In this document: positions 16,787 to 24,199 of the stretch, one piece after another
Layout: every line of letters begins with the position of its first letter
Numbering within the stretch: position 1 is the stretch's first letter
Translations under genes and position numbers: made by a program
Source: JABFRJ01 sp031379035
Lineage (GTDB): Bacteria; Pseudomonadota; Alphaproteobacteria; Rhizobiales; Hyphomicrobiaceae
Reading direction: 5' to 3'
Assembly: GCA_031379035.1 (NCBI GenBank)
Contig: JANNEU010000093.1
Coordinates: 1-52,167 of the forward strand
DNA: 52,167 nt
The notes under the pieces: generated by a model
What the model was told of the DNA's origin: nothing
Seen by the model: the letters and a program-made list of their open reading frames with translations, nothing else
Database searches by the model: none

Positions 16787-17551
16787 TCAGTCAACGGCTG
16801 TCAACGGCGCGCCCCAGCGTGTTGGCTCAATCTGACCCGGAAACGCTTGATCGAGCGAGCGCCAAAGATTGTCGTCTAGGCGGACAGATTCTTGATCCAT
16901 GTAGTGCCGACGATCGGGCGACATCTCATGCCAGATACGTTTCGTCGCGTGTGTACGCGGCTTGAACACTAGGCGATCGGGCTCGCAGAACTTTACTTTA
17001 CACCACTCCCGTTTGCCGTTCGGGTCCTCAAGCTCCAGACCTTCAACCCGCCAAGTATCGAGATAGACGAACCGATTGGTTTCAAAGGTGGCCGATCTGC
17101 TCCAATCGATTGTCATCTCGCGCGGCAGCACATTGATGTAGAAATATGCACTGGCTGGGTTCATGTGCGCCGGAACAATCACCGAGATCGGCAAATACTC
17201 CACGTCTCCTGATGCGAGGGTTTCCAAGACGCTACGCACTCGATCCGAGACGATCAGGTGCGAGGCGTTGTACTTCCATCGAAAGAAGTCAGGCATCGCG
17301 AACGGGGCGTCTTCAATGCAAATAGAAAAGCCCTCTACATAGCGCGCCGGTACCGGCATCGCCACTTGTTGATAATGCACCTCGTACAGAGGGCGGCCGT
17401 CAGTGCTGAGCGCCATTTTTGGGTGCGGTCGCCCCGGGATATCCTCGCGGATCGAATAGAGGAGGTGCGGATACTCGTATTCCTCGCGCTGGTCACCTTC
17501 GAGGTCCGGGGAGTATACGCCGCGCGCAACAGGCTCCAATGTGTACGCCAC
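16787..17551 (-). CDS. Imm11-like (DUF1629-type) hypothetical protein
   Basis: A 254-residue protein starting at a GTG preceded by TGAGG. The central part reads like the Imm11/DUF1629 family of presumed immunity proteins: FRWKYNASHLIVSDRVRSVLE, a VEYLPISV segment, YFYINVLPREMTIDWSRS, and then FEPDRLVFKP-like and HATKRIWHEMS segments. Imm11 proteins often accompany polymorphic toxins, but no toxin is recognisable next to it, so it is an orphan here. The local base composition is visibly less GC-rich than the flanks, which hints at horizontal acquisition. A different short reading frame overlaps its 5' end (17335-17721) and I do not call it. Family assignment is moderate. Confidence 0.6.
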   Translation of the reverse strand: MAYTLEPVARGVYSPDLEGDQREEYEYPHLLYSIREDIPGRPHPKMALSTDGRPLYEVHYQQVAMPVPARYVEGFSICIEDAPFAMPDFFRWKYNASHLIVSDRVRSVLETLASGDVEYLPISVIVPAHMNPASAYFYINVLPREMTIDWSRSATFETNRFVYLDTWRVEGLELEDPNGKREWCKVKFCEPDRLVFKPRTHATKRIWHEMSPDRRHYMDQESVRLDDNLWRSLDQAFPGQIEPTRWGAPLTAVD

Positions 17552-17788
17552 TTCGCCTCACTGAGGTACACCGCACCGCGGTCAACTTGGAGAGAATACG
17601 GTCCGCCACTTCGAAGTTCAAGCTTGCCGTGATGTCCGCACTTCACCTGTAGCGACCGATTCAGCGTATCGAAAGCAGGATTGTTGACGCTCACTATTGG
17701 CCCAACGCGACGTTTGCGCATCTTCGATCGCTATCGACGTGACAAGAGATTCTGCGGACATGTCCCAAGCGTTTTGCTTGCTGTCCTC

Positions 17789-18253
17789 TCACACCCCCCG
17801 CGTCATGAACACGCTGAACGGATCGTCGACATACCCGTCGAATGGCCCACAGCGCACAAATCCGCGGCTCTCATAAAGTCGGATCGCCGGCAGGAACGGC
17901 GCGGGCGAGCCGGTCTCAAGCCACAGGCTCGTCACCCCTCGAGCCCGCGCCTCAACCAGAATATGATCGAGCAGCGCGCGGCCGATGCCTTGCCCGAGAA
18001 ACGCATCATGCACGCGCATCGATTTGATCTCGCCGCGCTGAGCGTCCATCTGCTTCAGCGCACCGCAGCCAGCAATCTCGCCACCAACCCACGCCGACCA
18101 GAACGTCACCTTCGGATCACGCAACTTGTCGATGTCAAAAGCATGCACGCTTTCCGCCGGCGTATGCTCGTGCATGCCGCTGAGATGACGCGCGATCAGC
18201 GCCCGCGTCGCCTCGCCCGACAGATCATCCGGACGGATCATGATTGCTGCCAT
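17789..18253 (-). CDS. GNAT family N-acetyltransferase
   Basis: A 154-residue GCN5-related acetyltransferase. It has the acetyl-CoA loop FLGQGIGRALLDHI (Q-x-x-G-x-G/A), the preceding beta strand GEIKSMRVHDAF, and the C-terminal AIRLYESRGFVRCGPF signature. The IAGCGALKQMDAQRGEIKSM part resembles YsnE/PatB-like acetyltransferases. The acceptor substrate cannot be predicted. The start could also be the ATG four codons later. The gene is divergent from the secreted protein at 18573, with about 320 bp between them. Confidence 0.85.
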   Translation of the reverse strand: MAAIMIRPDDLSGEATRALIARHLSGMHEHTPAESVHAFDIDKLRDPKVTFWSAWVGGEIAGCGALKQMDAQRGEIKSMRVHDAFLGQGIGRALLDHILVEARARGVTSLWLETGSPAPFLPAIRLYESRGFVRCGPFDGYVDDPFSVFMTRGV

Positions 18254-18572
18254 AGTCTGAGGCTCCCAAGTGGCAAAGTTCTACCCGAGCCAAGCACTAT
18301 CATTGCTGCCGCAGGCCTGGCGATAGGACGTGTTCTACTGCCGTGGCCCCTCTTTTATACCGGCGTGCGGTCGCTTTGATCCGACACGCACACACCTCGT
18401 TGTGGCCGCGTCGTGCGGAGCACCCGGAGCGTGACGGCGGCCATGACAAAAAAAAGCAACATGCAGGTCGCACGATTTGCTCGACGGTATTCGGCCTGCC
18501 ACAGCAATGGTGTGCAGCCGGAGGGCGCCTGTGATACAAGCAATCAGGTTCCGGTCGAACAACGAGGCGACG
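18254..18572. other. Divergent intergenic region, nothing specific seen
   Basis: This 319-bp stretch separates the divergent GNAT gene and the secreted protein gene and must carry both promoters. Short open frames here lack good starts or familiar protein character. I see no confident promoter pair, operator or RNA gene. Confidence 0.5.
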
Positions 18573-19229
18573 ATGCGGTTTCGGACAAACAGAGTGCGCG
18601 CTGCGACCATCGCCATCGTGCTTCCGATCATGGTCGCCGGAGCGGCGTCCCACGCCCAGGCACCGCAAACCGAAGCCGGCGTGCTGCGCGTCGATTGGAA
18701 CGATCCCGAGCTCAAGCGGTTCAAAGCCGCACCGCAGCTGGAAAGCGTCGCACGCGCCGGCAGCGACAAGCTCGGCGGCCTGCGCATTCCCGTGATGGCC
18801 TTTGTTGAAACGCCGGAACTGGTGCGCAACGCACTCGGTGCCAACGCCAAGCCGGTCAAGCCGCGTGTGGTGGTCACCGATGCAGCAACGCCCGTCTGGT
18901 ATCACATCGTCGACAACTACGGCGACATCTCCGTCACCGTCGACGCCGACCTGCGCATCAATCACGTCAACGACAGCGACGCGCAGATCAAACGCCGGCC
19001 GCTGTCACTGGATGGCTTGAAGAACGGCGGCAAAACCAAGATCTCGATCTTCGACGGGGCCAAGGAAGAAGGCCTCGAAGGCGTGATGGTGGAGTACACG
19101 ATCCATAAATTCCCGGACGTGCCGTACACCGTCACCATCGAATGCCGGGGTGCCGCCAAAGCGCAGTGCCGCGACGTCGCAACGATCACGCGTGATCAAG
19201 CGCTGCTGCGGGTGATTTCAGTACGGTGA
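18573..19229 (+). CDS. Hypothetical secreted protein
   Basis: A 218-residue protein starting at MRFRTNRVRAATIAIV, with a signal peptide and a likely cleavage after SHAQA. The mature part has charged turns and strand-like segments (TPVWYHIVDNYGDISVTVDADLRI) and two C-terminal Cys (IECRGAAKAQCRDVATI), which could form a disulfide in the periplasm. I do not recognise a catalytic motif or family. It lies convergent with the small secreted protein at 19234, with only 4 bp between stops. Confidence 0.75.
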   Translation: MRFRTNRVRAATIAIVLPIMVAGAASHAQAPQTEAGVLRVDWNDPELKRFKAAPQLESVARAGSDKLGGLRIPVMAFVETPELVRNALGANAKPVKPRVVVTDAATPVWYHIVDNYGDISVTVDADLRINHVNDSDAQIKRRPLSLDGLKNGGKTKISIFDGAKEEGLEGVMVEYTIHKFPDVPYTVTIECRGAAKAQCRDVATITRDQALLRVISVR

Positions 19230-19233
19230 CAGC

Positions 19234-19560
19234 TCACTGCTTTACAGCGGGGGCCGCATCGCCGGGCCGCCGCGCGGTCAGTGGCTTGGGTGCTGTGCGG
19301 CAATAGCCAACCACATCCGGCGCGTCCTTGACCTTGTAACCTGGCAGCCAGACGCAGCCCTGCACTGTACCGCACTTGGCCTCCTCAACGCCGAGGCAGG
19401 GATTGACCACGGCTTGCGGCGCCGGTGTTGCCGGTGGCGGCGATGCCGCTGTCTGGGCGTGCCCTGTCGCCACGTGCCCCACCACCACAGCCCCCGCCAC
19501 CAAAGCGAAGAGACCCCAACTCAAAATCCGGGCAGGCGTCTGGGCAGGCGTCATGATCAT
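19234..19560 (-). CDS. Small secreted Cys-containing hypothetical protein
   Basis: A 108-residue protein, or 106 from the second ATG. The N-terminal hydrophobic stretch (ILSWGLFALVAGAVVVGHVATGHAQTA) looks like a signal peptide. A Pro/Ala linker follows, then a compact segment with four cysteines (NPCLGVEEAKCGTVQGCVWLPGY and VVGYCRT), enough for two disulfides. No family recognised. It faces the secreted protein at 18573-19229. Confidence 0.65.
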   Translation of the reverse strand: MIMTPAQTPARILSWGLFALVAGAVVVGHVATGHAQTAASPPPATPAPQAVVNPCLGVEEAKCGTVQGCVWLPGYKVKDAPDVVGYCRTAPKPLTARRPGDAAPAVKQ

Positions 19561-19869
19561 GTCCCTTTGACTGGCATCCGTTCGGCATGCCGTCTGCGTT
19601 AACGTTGACGTAGAGCCCCTGCACCCGAATTCCCGAAACGTTCGCCTGGATCAGGGTCCTTTGTCCAGCGGCAGGTGGGCGGAGCGAGAAGCACATCCCA
19701 GACTGCGTCTAGAACGCATCAGGAAGGCCGTGGAGTGGCCTCGCACTGCTTTTGGCTAGGTGGGTAGCCAAAACGACTCAAGGCGCTCCAGCACCCCTTA
19801 AAACCGCGCTGTGCGCATTAACCGAGTTGGTCGAAAACTTAACCAAACCAATGGGTTAACGGCGTTCGA
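19561..19869. other. Intergenic region upstream of the small Cys protein
   Basis: About 310 bp without a gene, between the end of the GH114-like gene and the start of the small secreted gene, both on the minus strand. Near 19841-19862 it holds TTAACC and GGTTAA arms. On the minus strand these lie just after the GH114-like stop and are followed by a short T-rich run, so a weak terminator is possible. No other structure seen. Confidence 0.35.
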
Positions 19870-21465
19870 TCAGTCGTTGCTCGCATCCCGTGCCGCCACT
19901 TCGACCGGCGGCGCCAGCCGTGCCAGATCACGCGGTCCAACATAGAACAGATAGCCCTCGCCCTGCAGCTTGGCCGCCGCCTTGCCGATATCGTCGCGAT
20001 CGGTGATGTACTCCACTGCCATGATCGCCTTGCCGTCGGCCCTGAGCTTGTTGACGAGTTCGATGGTCTCTCTGACGGTATCCGCGTCGTTCGCCTTGCC
20101 GTCCTGATAGCGGTTGGTGCCTGGCACCTTCTCGTTGCGATAGAGAATATCCTCCTTGCCGATCCCATCGATCGCCGCCCGGTAGTCGTCATCCGGCAGC
20201 AGGAACTCGGCGTTCTGCGCGATGATGAGGAAGTTTGGATTGCGCGCCTTCATGATGGTCGACAGCTTGCGCACGAACTGGATCATCAGATCGCTGGCCA
20301 CGGTGCCGGCCGGCGTGCGGCCCTCATAGGTCTCGCACACGTCGATCTTATCGAGATAAACGCCGTCAAAGCCCGCCTTGTTGATGCGCGCCATGTAGCT
20401 GTCTTCAGCGCCAAAGATGACGTCCTGCCACTCGGATTGCCAAAAGCGGACCGAGTAGTTGCCTTTCCACTCCGGGTTTTCCTCATCGACAACACCCGAG
20501 CGATTGGCGGCGCGATTCCATCCGCGCTCCTGCCAATAGTAGCGGTAGTCTTCGGCTTCGCCGACGCTGATATACGACAGTACGATGCGGCGGCTGCCGT
20601 CGGGCTTGCGCTTCATGCGCGCCAGATCGGCTGGGGTGAAGGCACCGGCCGTCGTGGTATCGCGCGAATAATCCATGACGATGATATCGTAAGGCGAACT
20701 GGCAATGGTCTCGACATCGTCATTCTGCAGCTGATAGCCCCAGCTTCTGACTGAGACCCCACCAAGCTGCATGCCTGAGCCGGCGGCGTCTTTCTTCACA
20801 GCTGCCTGCTTGACGGCTGCTTGCTTGGCGGCCTGCTGTTTTGCCGCTTCCAGCTGCGCTGCCTCAAGTCGAGCCGCTGCCTGTTTTGCAGCGTCCTGCC
20901 GAGCAGCTTCCAGCTGCGCTGCCTCAAGCCGGGCGGCCTCTTGTTTTGCGGCGTCCTGCTTGGCTGCCTCAAGCCTCGCGGCTTCGAGCCGCGCGGTTTC
21001 TTGTTTTGCTGCATCTTGTTTTGCGGCGTCTTGCTTCGCTGCCTCAAGCCTTGCTGCCTCCAGCCTCGCAGACTCAAGCCGTGCCGCTTCCTGTTTGGCG
21101 GTGTCTTGCTTCGCGGCTTCTAGCCGCGCTGCGTCCTGTTTTGCGGCGTCTTGTTTTGCGGCGTCTTGTCTGGCTGCCTCAAGCCTCGCGGTTTCAAGCC
21201 TCGCGGCCTCAAGCCGCGCTGCTTCCTGCTTGGCAATCTCAACCCGCGCTACTTCCTGCTTGGCCGCGTCTTGCTTGGCCGCGTCTTGCTTGGCCGCGTC
21301 TTGCTTGGCAGTGTCCGGTTTCACTGCTTCTTGTGTGACCGGCTCTTTGTTCGGCACGTCCTTGGGGGGCATGGCGGAATAGAACCACCCGGAAACCGCA
21401 GCAATGGCTGCGGTGCCGACAGCGCCAGCGGCAATCATGATGCGGGAGATGATGGAAGACGGCAT
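19870..21465 (-). CDS. GH114-like (endo-alpha-1,4-polygalactosaminidase type) protein on a long pentad-repeat stalk
   Basis: A 531-residue protein. The start MPSSIISRIMIAAGAVG has a good GGAGG eight bases upstream and begins a membrane anchor or signal segment. Residues from about 50 to 230 are Lys/Gln/Ala/Arg/Leu/Glu pentads of the AKQDA or ARLEA type, about 35 in a row, which should form a long charged helix. The last 290 residues form a TIM-barrel of the GH114/TM1410 type: SWGYQLQNDD, DIIVMDYSRD, VLSYISVGEAEDYRYYW, GFDGVYLDKIDVCETYEG and IIAQNAEFL, with acidic residues at the strand ends (MDYSRD, YLDKID). It likely cleaves galactosamine-containing exopolysaccharide outside the inner membrane. 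Substrate is inferred from family only. Confidence 0.78.
   Translation of the reverse strand: MPSSIISRIMIAAGAVGTAAIAAVSGWFYSAMPPKDVPNKEPVTQEAVKPDTAKQDAAKQDAAKQDAAKQEVARVEIAKQEAARLEAARLETARLEAARQDAAKQDAAKQDAARLEAAKQDTAKQEAARLESARLEAARLEAAKQDAAKQDAAKQETARLEAARLEAAKQDAAKQEAARLEAAQLEAARQDAAKQAAARLEAAQLEAAKQQAAKQAAVKQAAVKKDAAGSGMQLGGVSVRSWGYQLQNDDVETIASSPYDIIVMDYSRDTTTAGAFTPADLARMKRKPDGSRRIVLSYISVGEAEDYRYYWQERGWNRAANRSGVVDEENPEWKGNYSVRFWQSEWQDVIFGAEDSYMARINKAGFDGVYLDKIDVCETYEGRTPAGTVASDLMIQFVRKLSTIMKARNPNFLIIAQNAEFLLPDDDYRAAIDGIGKEDILYRNEKVPGTNRYQDGKANDADTVRETIELVNKLRADGKAIMAVEYITDRDDIGKAAAKLQGEGYLFYVGPRDLARLAPPVEVAARDASND
20775..21310 (-). repeat. Tandem 15-bp coding repeat (about 35 pentad units)
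   Basis: Degenerate 15-bp units within the GH114-like gene encode AKQDA/AKQEA/ARLEA pentads. Units of the same type recur in blocks, which suggests expansion by slippage or unequal recombination. The opposite strand is open for more than 600 bp only because of this bias. Confidence 0.8.
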
Positions 21466-21596
21466 CGGCGGAACCTCCGTCGGTGGTGAGGATCGACGTG
21501 CCAAAACCTTGCCGGATGCAGCCCGCCCTGTCCATCCTCAAGGCGTCGCACGCGCCGACGGTCCTCCGCCACAATTTGTGGCACCCAAGCCACAAA

Positions 21597-22535
21597 TCAG
21601 CGGCGGCCTTTCAATTTCTGTTCAAGTTCAGCCAGATCTTCGCGGGCGCGCGCCGCCATGGCTTTCTCACCCGCCTTTATCACCAGCCGCACACGATCCG
21701 TCATCCAGGTGCGCGCCTCGGCGAACTTACCCATCTCATAGGCGAGCACACCGAGCTGGAACATCATCTCCTGCTCTTTATCGAGGTCGCCGTGCTTGCG
21801 CGCGATGCCGAGACACCGGCTCAGATAGGGCTCGGCTTCCGGCCCGCGGCCAAGGACGTGCAAGTTCTGCGCGATGTTGGTGAGTACCGTCTTGAGCTTG
21901 ATGCTGTCGGCTCCCAGCAGCCGTTCGCCCTCCGCCAGCACACCAAGATTGACAGCGAGCGCCTCCGCATGGCGACCGGCTTCGTGCAGCACGTATCCGC
22001 GTTTTTCGCGCATGCCGAGGCGCTGATCATCGGTGAACGCTGCATGCCCTTGGGCGTGGTCGTGTGCCTTGGCGTAATGCGTCACGGCCACAGCGAAATC
22101 GCCAAGATCGCTGGCAACTTCCGCCAGATTGTAGTGGGCGCGGGCCTCACGCTCGACATCCACAGCGCCCACCGCCGGCAGCGCGAGGGCCTTCACATAC
22201 ATATCGCGGGCGCCCTCGACGTTCTGGCGCTTGAATTCGACGAGACCTTTCAGGAGCAAGATCCGGCGCAACTCCACCGCCGTTGCTGGGTCGGCTGCCG
22301 CCAACGCTTCCACCTGGCCAAGATCAGCAAGCATCTGCCGCGCGCTGAAGCGGACGTTTGGATCGTAGATCTGCGCATCAAGCGTCCCGAGCCGCGCGCG
22401 CAGATCTGCGCGTTGCTGCATCGAAAGCGGATCGGCGGCCACGGCAGGCGTGAGGGGCATGGCTACTCCCGCAAACAGGCTTACGCTGAGCTGCAAAACG
22501 CGCAGCGCGCGCCGCAAACAATCCGCCGGCATCAT
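21597..22535 (-). CDS. Exported TPR-repeat protein
   Basis: About 312 residues from the ATG pair behind a GGAG site. The N-terminus holds a signal peptide (LRVLQLSVSLFAGVAMPLTPAVAADP). The rest is helical with tetratricopeptide-type repeats: REARAHYNLAEVASDLGDFAVAVTHYAKA, REKRGYVLHEAGRHAEALAVNLGVL and MFQLGVLAYEMGKFAEARTWM. TPR proteins act as periplasmic scaffolds; no catalytic domain is visible. It lies between RidA and the GH114-like gene on the same strand. A functional link to either is not evident. Confidence 0.75.
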   Translation of the reverse strand: MMPADCLRRALRVLQLSVSLFAGVAMPLTPAVAADPLSMQQRADLRARLGTLDAQIYDPNVRFSARQMLADLGQVEALAAADPATAVELRRILLLKGLVEFKRQNVEGARDMYVKALALPAVGAVDVEREARAHYNLAEVASDLGDFAVAVTHYAKAHDHAQGHAAFTDDQRLGMREKRGYVLHEAGRHAEALAVNLGVLAEGERLLGADSIKLKTVLTNIAQNLHVLGRGPEAEPYLSRCLGIARKHGDLDKEQEMMFQLGVLAYEMGKFAEARTWMTDRVRLVIKAGEKAMAARAREDLAELEQKLKGRR

Positions 22536-22564
22536 CAACTCCACGACATCATTGCCAAGCCACC

Positions 22565-22963
22565 CTACCCAATGGGAATCACCGCCGTCGCTTCAATCTC
22601 CACGCGTGCGCGGTCTTCGATCAGCGCGACCACCTGCACCGCCGACATGGCCGGAAAATGCTTGCCGAACACGCGCCGGTAGGCCGCGCCCAGATCGCGG
22701 CCCGCTGCCAGATATTCCTTCTTATCGACGACATACCACGTCAACCGCACCACATGCTCCGGCTTGCCACCGGCCTCAGCAAGAACCGCCACGATGTTGC
22801 GCAGCGCCTGCTCGGCCTGCTCGGCAAAGCCGTCGCCGACAAATCGCTGCTGCGGATCCCAGCCGATCTGCCCGGCCACGTACACCTGCCGCCCTTCCGC
22901 AACGATGCCGTTGGCATAGCCCTTGGCCGGCAGCCAGTCTTTGGGCGCGAGAACTTTCAACAT
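22565..22963 (-). CDS. RidA/YjgF/TdcF family enamine-imine deaminase
   Basis: A 132-residue RidA-family protein with GGAGAG five bases before its ATG. Typical segments are YVAGQIGWDPQQRFVGDGFAEQAEQALRNI, a central VVRLTWYVVDKKEYLAAGRDLGAAYR, and the C-terminal SAVQVVALIEDRARVEIEATAVIP. Canonical RidA uses an Arg near the C-terminus to bind the carboxylate of its imine substrate; here RARVEIEA supplies Arg residues in that area. RidA enzymes hydrolyse reactive enamines or imines to ketones. It lies 20 bp downstream of the acyl-CoA dehydrogenase and two genes after the IDO-like gene, so it may act on an enamine formed in anthranilate breakdown. Confidence 0.87.
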   Translation of the reverse strand: MLKVLAPKDWLPAKGYANGIVAEGRQVYVAGQIGWDPQQRFVGDGFAEQAEQALRNIVAVLAEAGGKPEHVVRLTWYVVDKKEYLAAGRDLGAAYRRVFGKHFPAMSAVQVVALIEDRARVEIEATAVIPIG

Positions 22964-22982
22964 GACAACTCTCCGGTTCGCC

Positions 22983-24149
22983 TCAATGGGCCGCAGCAGC
23001 CAGTGCCGCTCGCGCGATGATCACCTTCTGCACATCTGACGCGCCTTCATAGATGCGCAACGCGCGAATATCACGATAGAGCACCTCGACCGGATGCCCC
23101 GAGCGCACGCCTTCGCCGCCGTGAATCTGCACCGCCGCGTCGATCACCTCTTGCGCGGAATCCGTTGCGTAAAGCTTGGCCATCGCTGCCTCGCGGCTGA
23201 CCCGCGGCGCGCCTTGGTCCTTCGTCCACGCCGCCCGGTAGACCAGCAACGCACTTGCATCGACCCGCAGTGCCATGTCGGCCAAATGCCCCTGCACCAT
23301 CTGCAAGTCCGACAACGGCGCGCCGAACAACTGCCGCTCTTGCGTGCGCTTCAACGACAACCCAAGCGCCTTGCGTGCAAAGCCCAGAGCCGCCCCGCCC
23401 ACCGTCGACCGGAACACGTCCAGATTGCCCATGGCGATGCGAAACCCTTCGCCCTCGCCACCGATGATCGCGTCCGCCGGCACCCGGCACCCATTGAAGC
23501 GCAATCGCGCCAACGGATGTGGTGCCATCACATGCAGCCGTTCGGCAATCTCCAGCCCCGGGGCATCAGCTGGCACAATGAATGCCGACAGGCCCTTCGC
23601 TCCGCCCGACGCCGTGCGCGCAAACACGACGTAGACATCGGCAATGCCGCCGTTCGAAATCCACGTCTTCTCGCCATCGATGACATAGCTCGCGCCATCC
23701 CGCCGCGCTGTTGTCGTCAGATTGGCGACGTCCGAACCAGACGCCGGCTCCGTCAACGCAAACGCGGAGATCGCGCGTCCGGCGCGTGTTTTCGGCAGCC
23801 ATGCCGCTCGTTGCGCGGGCGATCCAAACAGCGAGATCGGCCCCGCGCCTAGCCCCTGCATAGCGAATGCAAAATCCGCCAGCCCGTCATGCCGCGCCAG
23901 CGTCTCACGGATCAGTGCCAACGTGCGTACATCGAGCTTCGCGCCAGCTGCCGCCGGATCAGGTGCCGAATGCTTGAGCCATCCCGCATCCCCTAGATCG
24001 CGCACGAGCTTGCGGCACGCCGCATCCACATCGCCATGATCCACATCCGCCAGCTGAGACGCGCACCACGCGTCGAGCTCCCGATGCAGCGCGCGATGCC
24101 GCGCCTCAAAAAACGGCCAATCGAGAAAGCTGATGTCATGCATAGTCAT
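22983..24149 (-). CDS. Acyl-CoA dehydrogenase
   Basis: A 388-residue flavoprotein of the acyl-CoA dehydrogenase family. FAD/substrate motifs are FALTEPASGSDVANL and TWISNGG. The C-terminal domain contains RQLFGAPLSDLQMVQGHLADM and the catalytic-base region LRIYEGASDVQKVIIA, with Glu at the position used by short- and medium-chain enzymes. It introduces an alpha-beta double bond into an acyl-CoA in the cytoplasm. The second ATG (24143) has better spacing from the upstream AAAGGA. Downstream is RidA and upstream the IDO-like gene, all on one strand with short gaps, consistent with one transcript. Confidence 0.9.
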   Translation of the reverse strand: MTMHDISFLDWPFFEARHRALHRELDAWCASQLADVDHGDVDAACRKLVRDLGDAGWLKHSAPDPAAAGAKLDVRTLALIRETLARHDGLADFAFAMQGLGAGPISLFGSPAQRAAWLPKTRAGRAISAFALTEPASGSDVANLTTTARRDGASYVIDGEKTWISNGGIADVYVVFARTASGGAKGLSAFIVPADAPGLEIAERLHVMAPHPLARLRFNGCRVPADAIIGGEGEGFRIAMGNLDVFRSTVGGAALGFARKALGLSLKRTQERQLFGAPLSDLQMVQGHLADMALRVDASALLVYRAAWTKDQGAPRVSREAAMAKLYATDSAQEVIDAAVQIHGGEGVRSGHPVEVLYRDIRALRIYEGASDVQKVIIARAALAAAAH

Positions 24150-24199
24150 ATTCCTTTGTCAGGCGCGCGGAGACGCAGCCCGTGGGCTCCGCTGAGCCA

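Noticed and set aside
17335..17721. 128-codon minus-strand frame overlapping the 5' end of the Imm11-like gene
   Set aside because: Its first 57 residues are not covered by another gene, but the rest is an out-of-frame copy of the Imm11-like gene and I recognise no domain. It might be a decayed toxin end, which I cannot support.
18413..18808. 131-codon plus-strand frame before and across the secreted protein gene
   Set aside because: Its 3' half overlaps the secreted protein in another frame and its composition is Arg-rich shadow; no SD or family.
19841..19862. TTAA-containing pair resembling a CtrA binding site
   Set aside because: The spacing between TTAA blocks is 13 rather than 7 bases, so it does not fit the CtrA consensus; an inverted-repeat 3' hairpin is more likely.
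20775..21310. Regular repeats resembling an array
   Set aside because: The units are contiguous 15-bp coding repeats without spacers, so this is not CRISPR.
20771..21382. Open frame of about 200 codons opposite the GH114-like stalk, rich in Ala/Ser/Cys
   Set aside because: It exists only because the pentad repeat on the other strand avoids stops in this frame; the composition is that of a repeat shadow.
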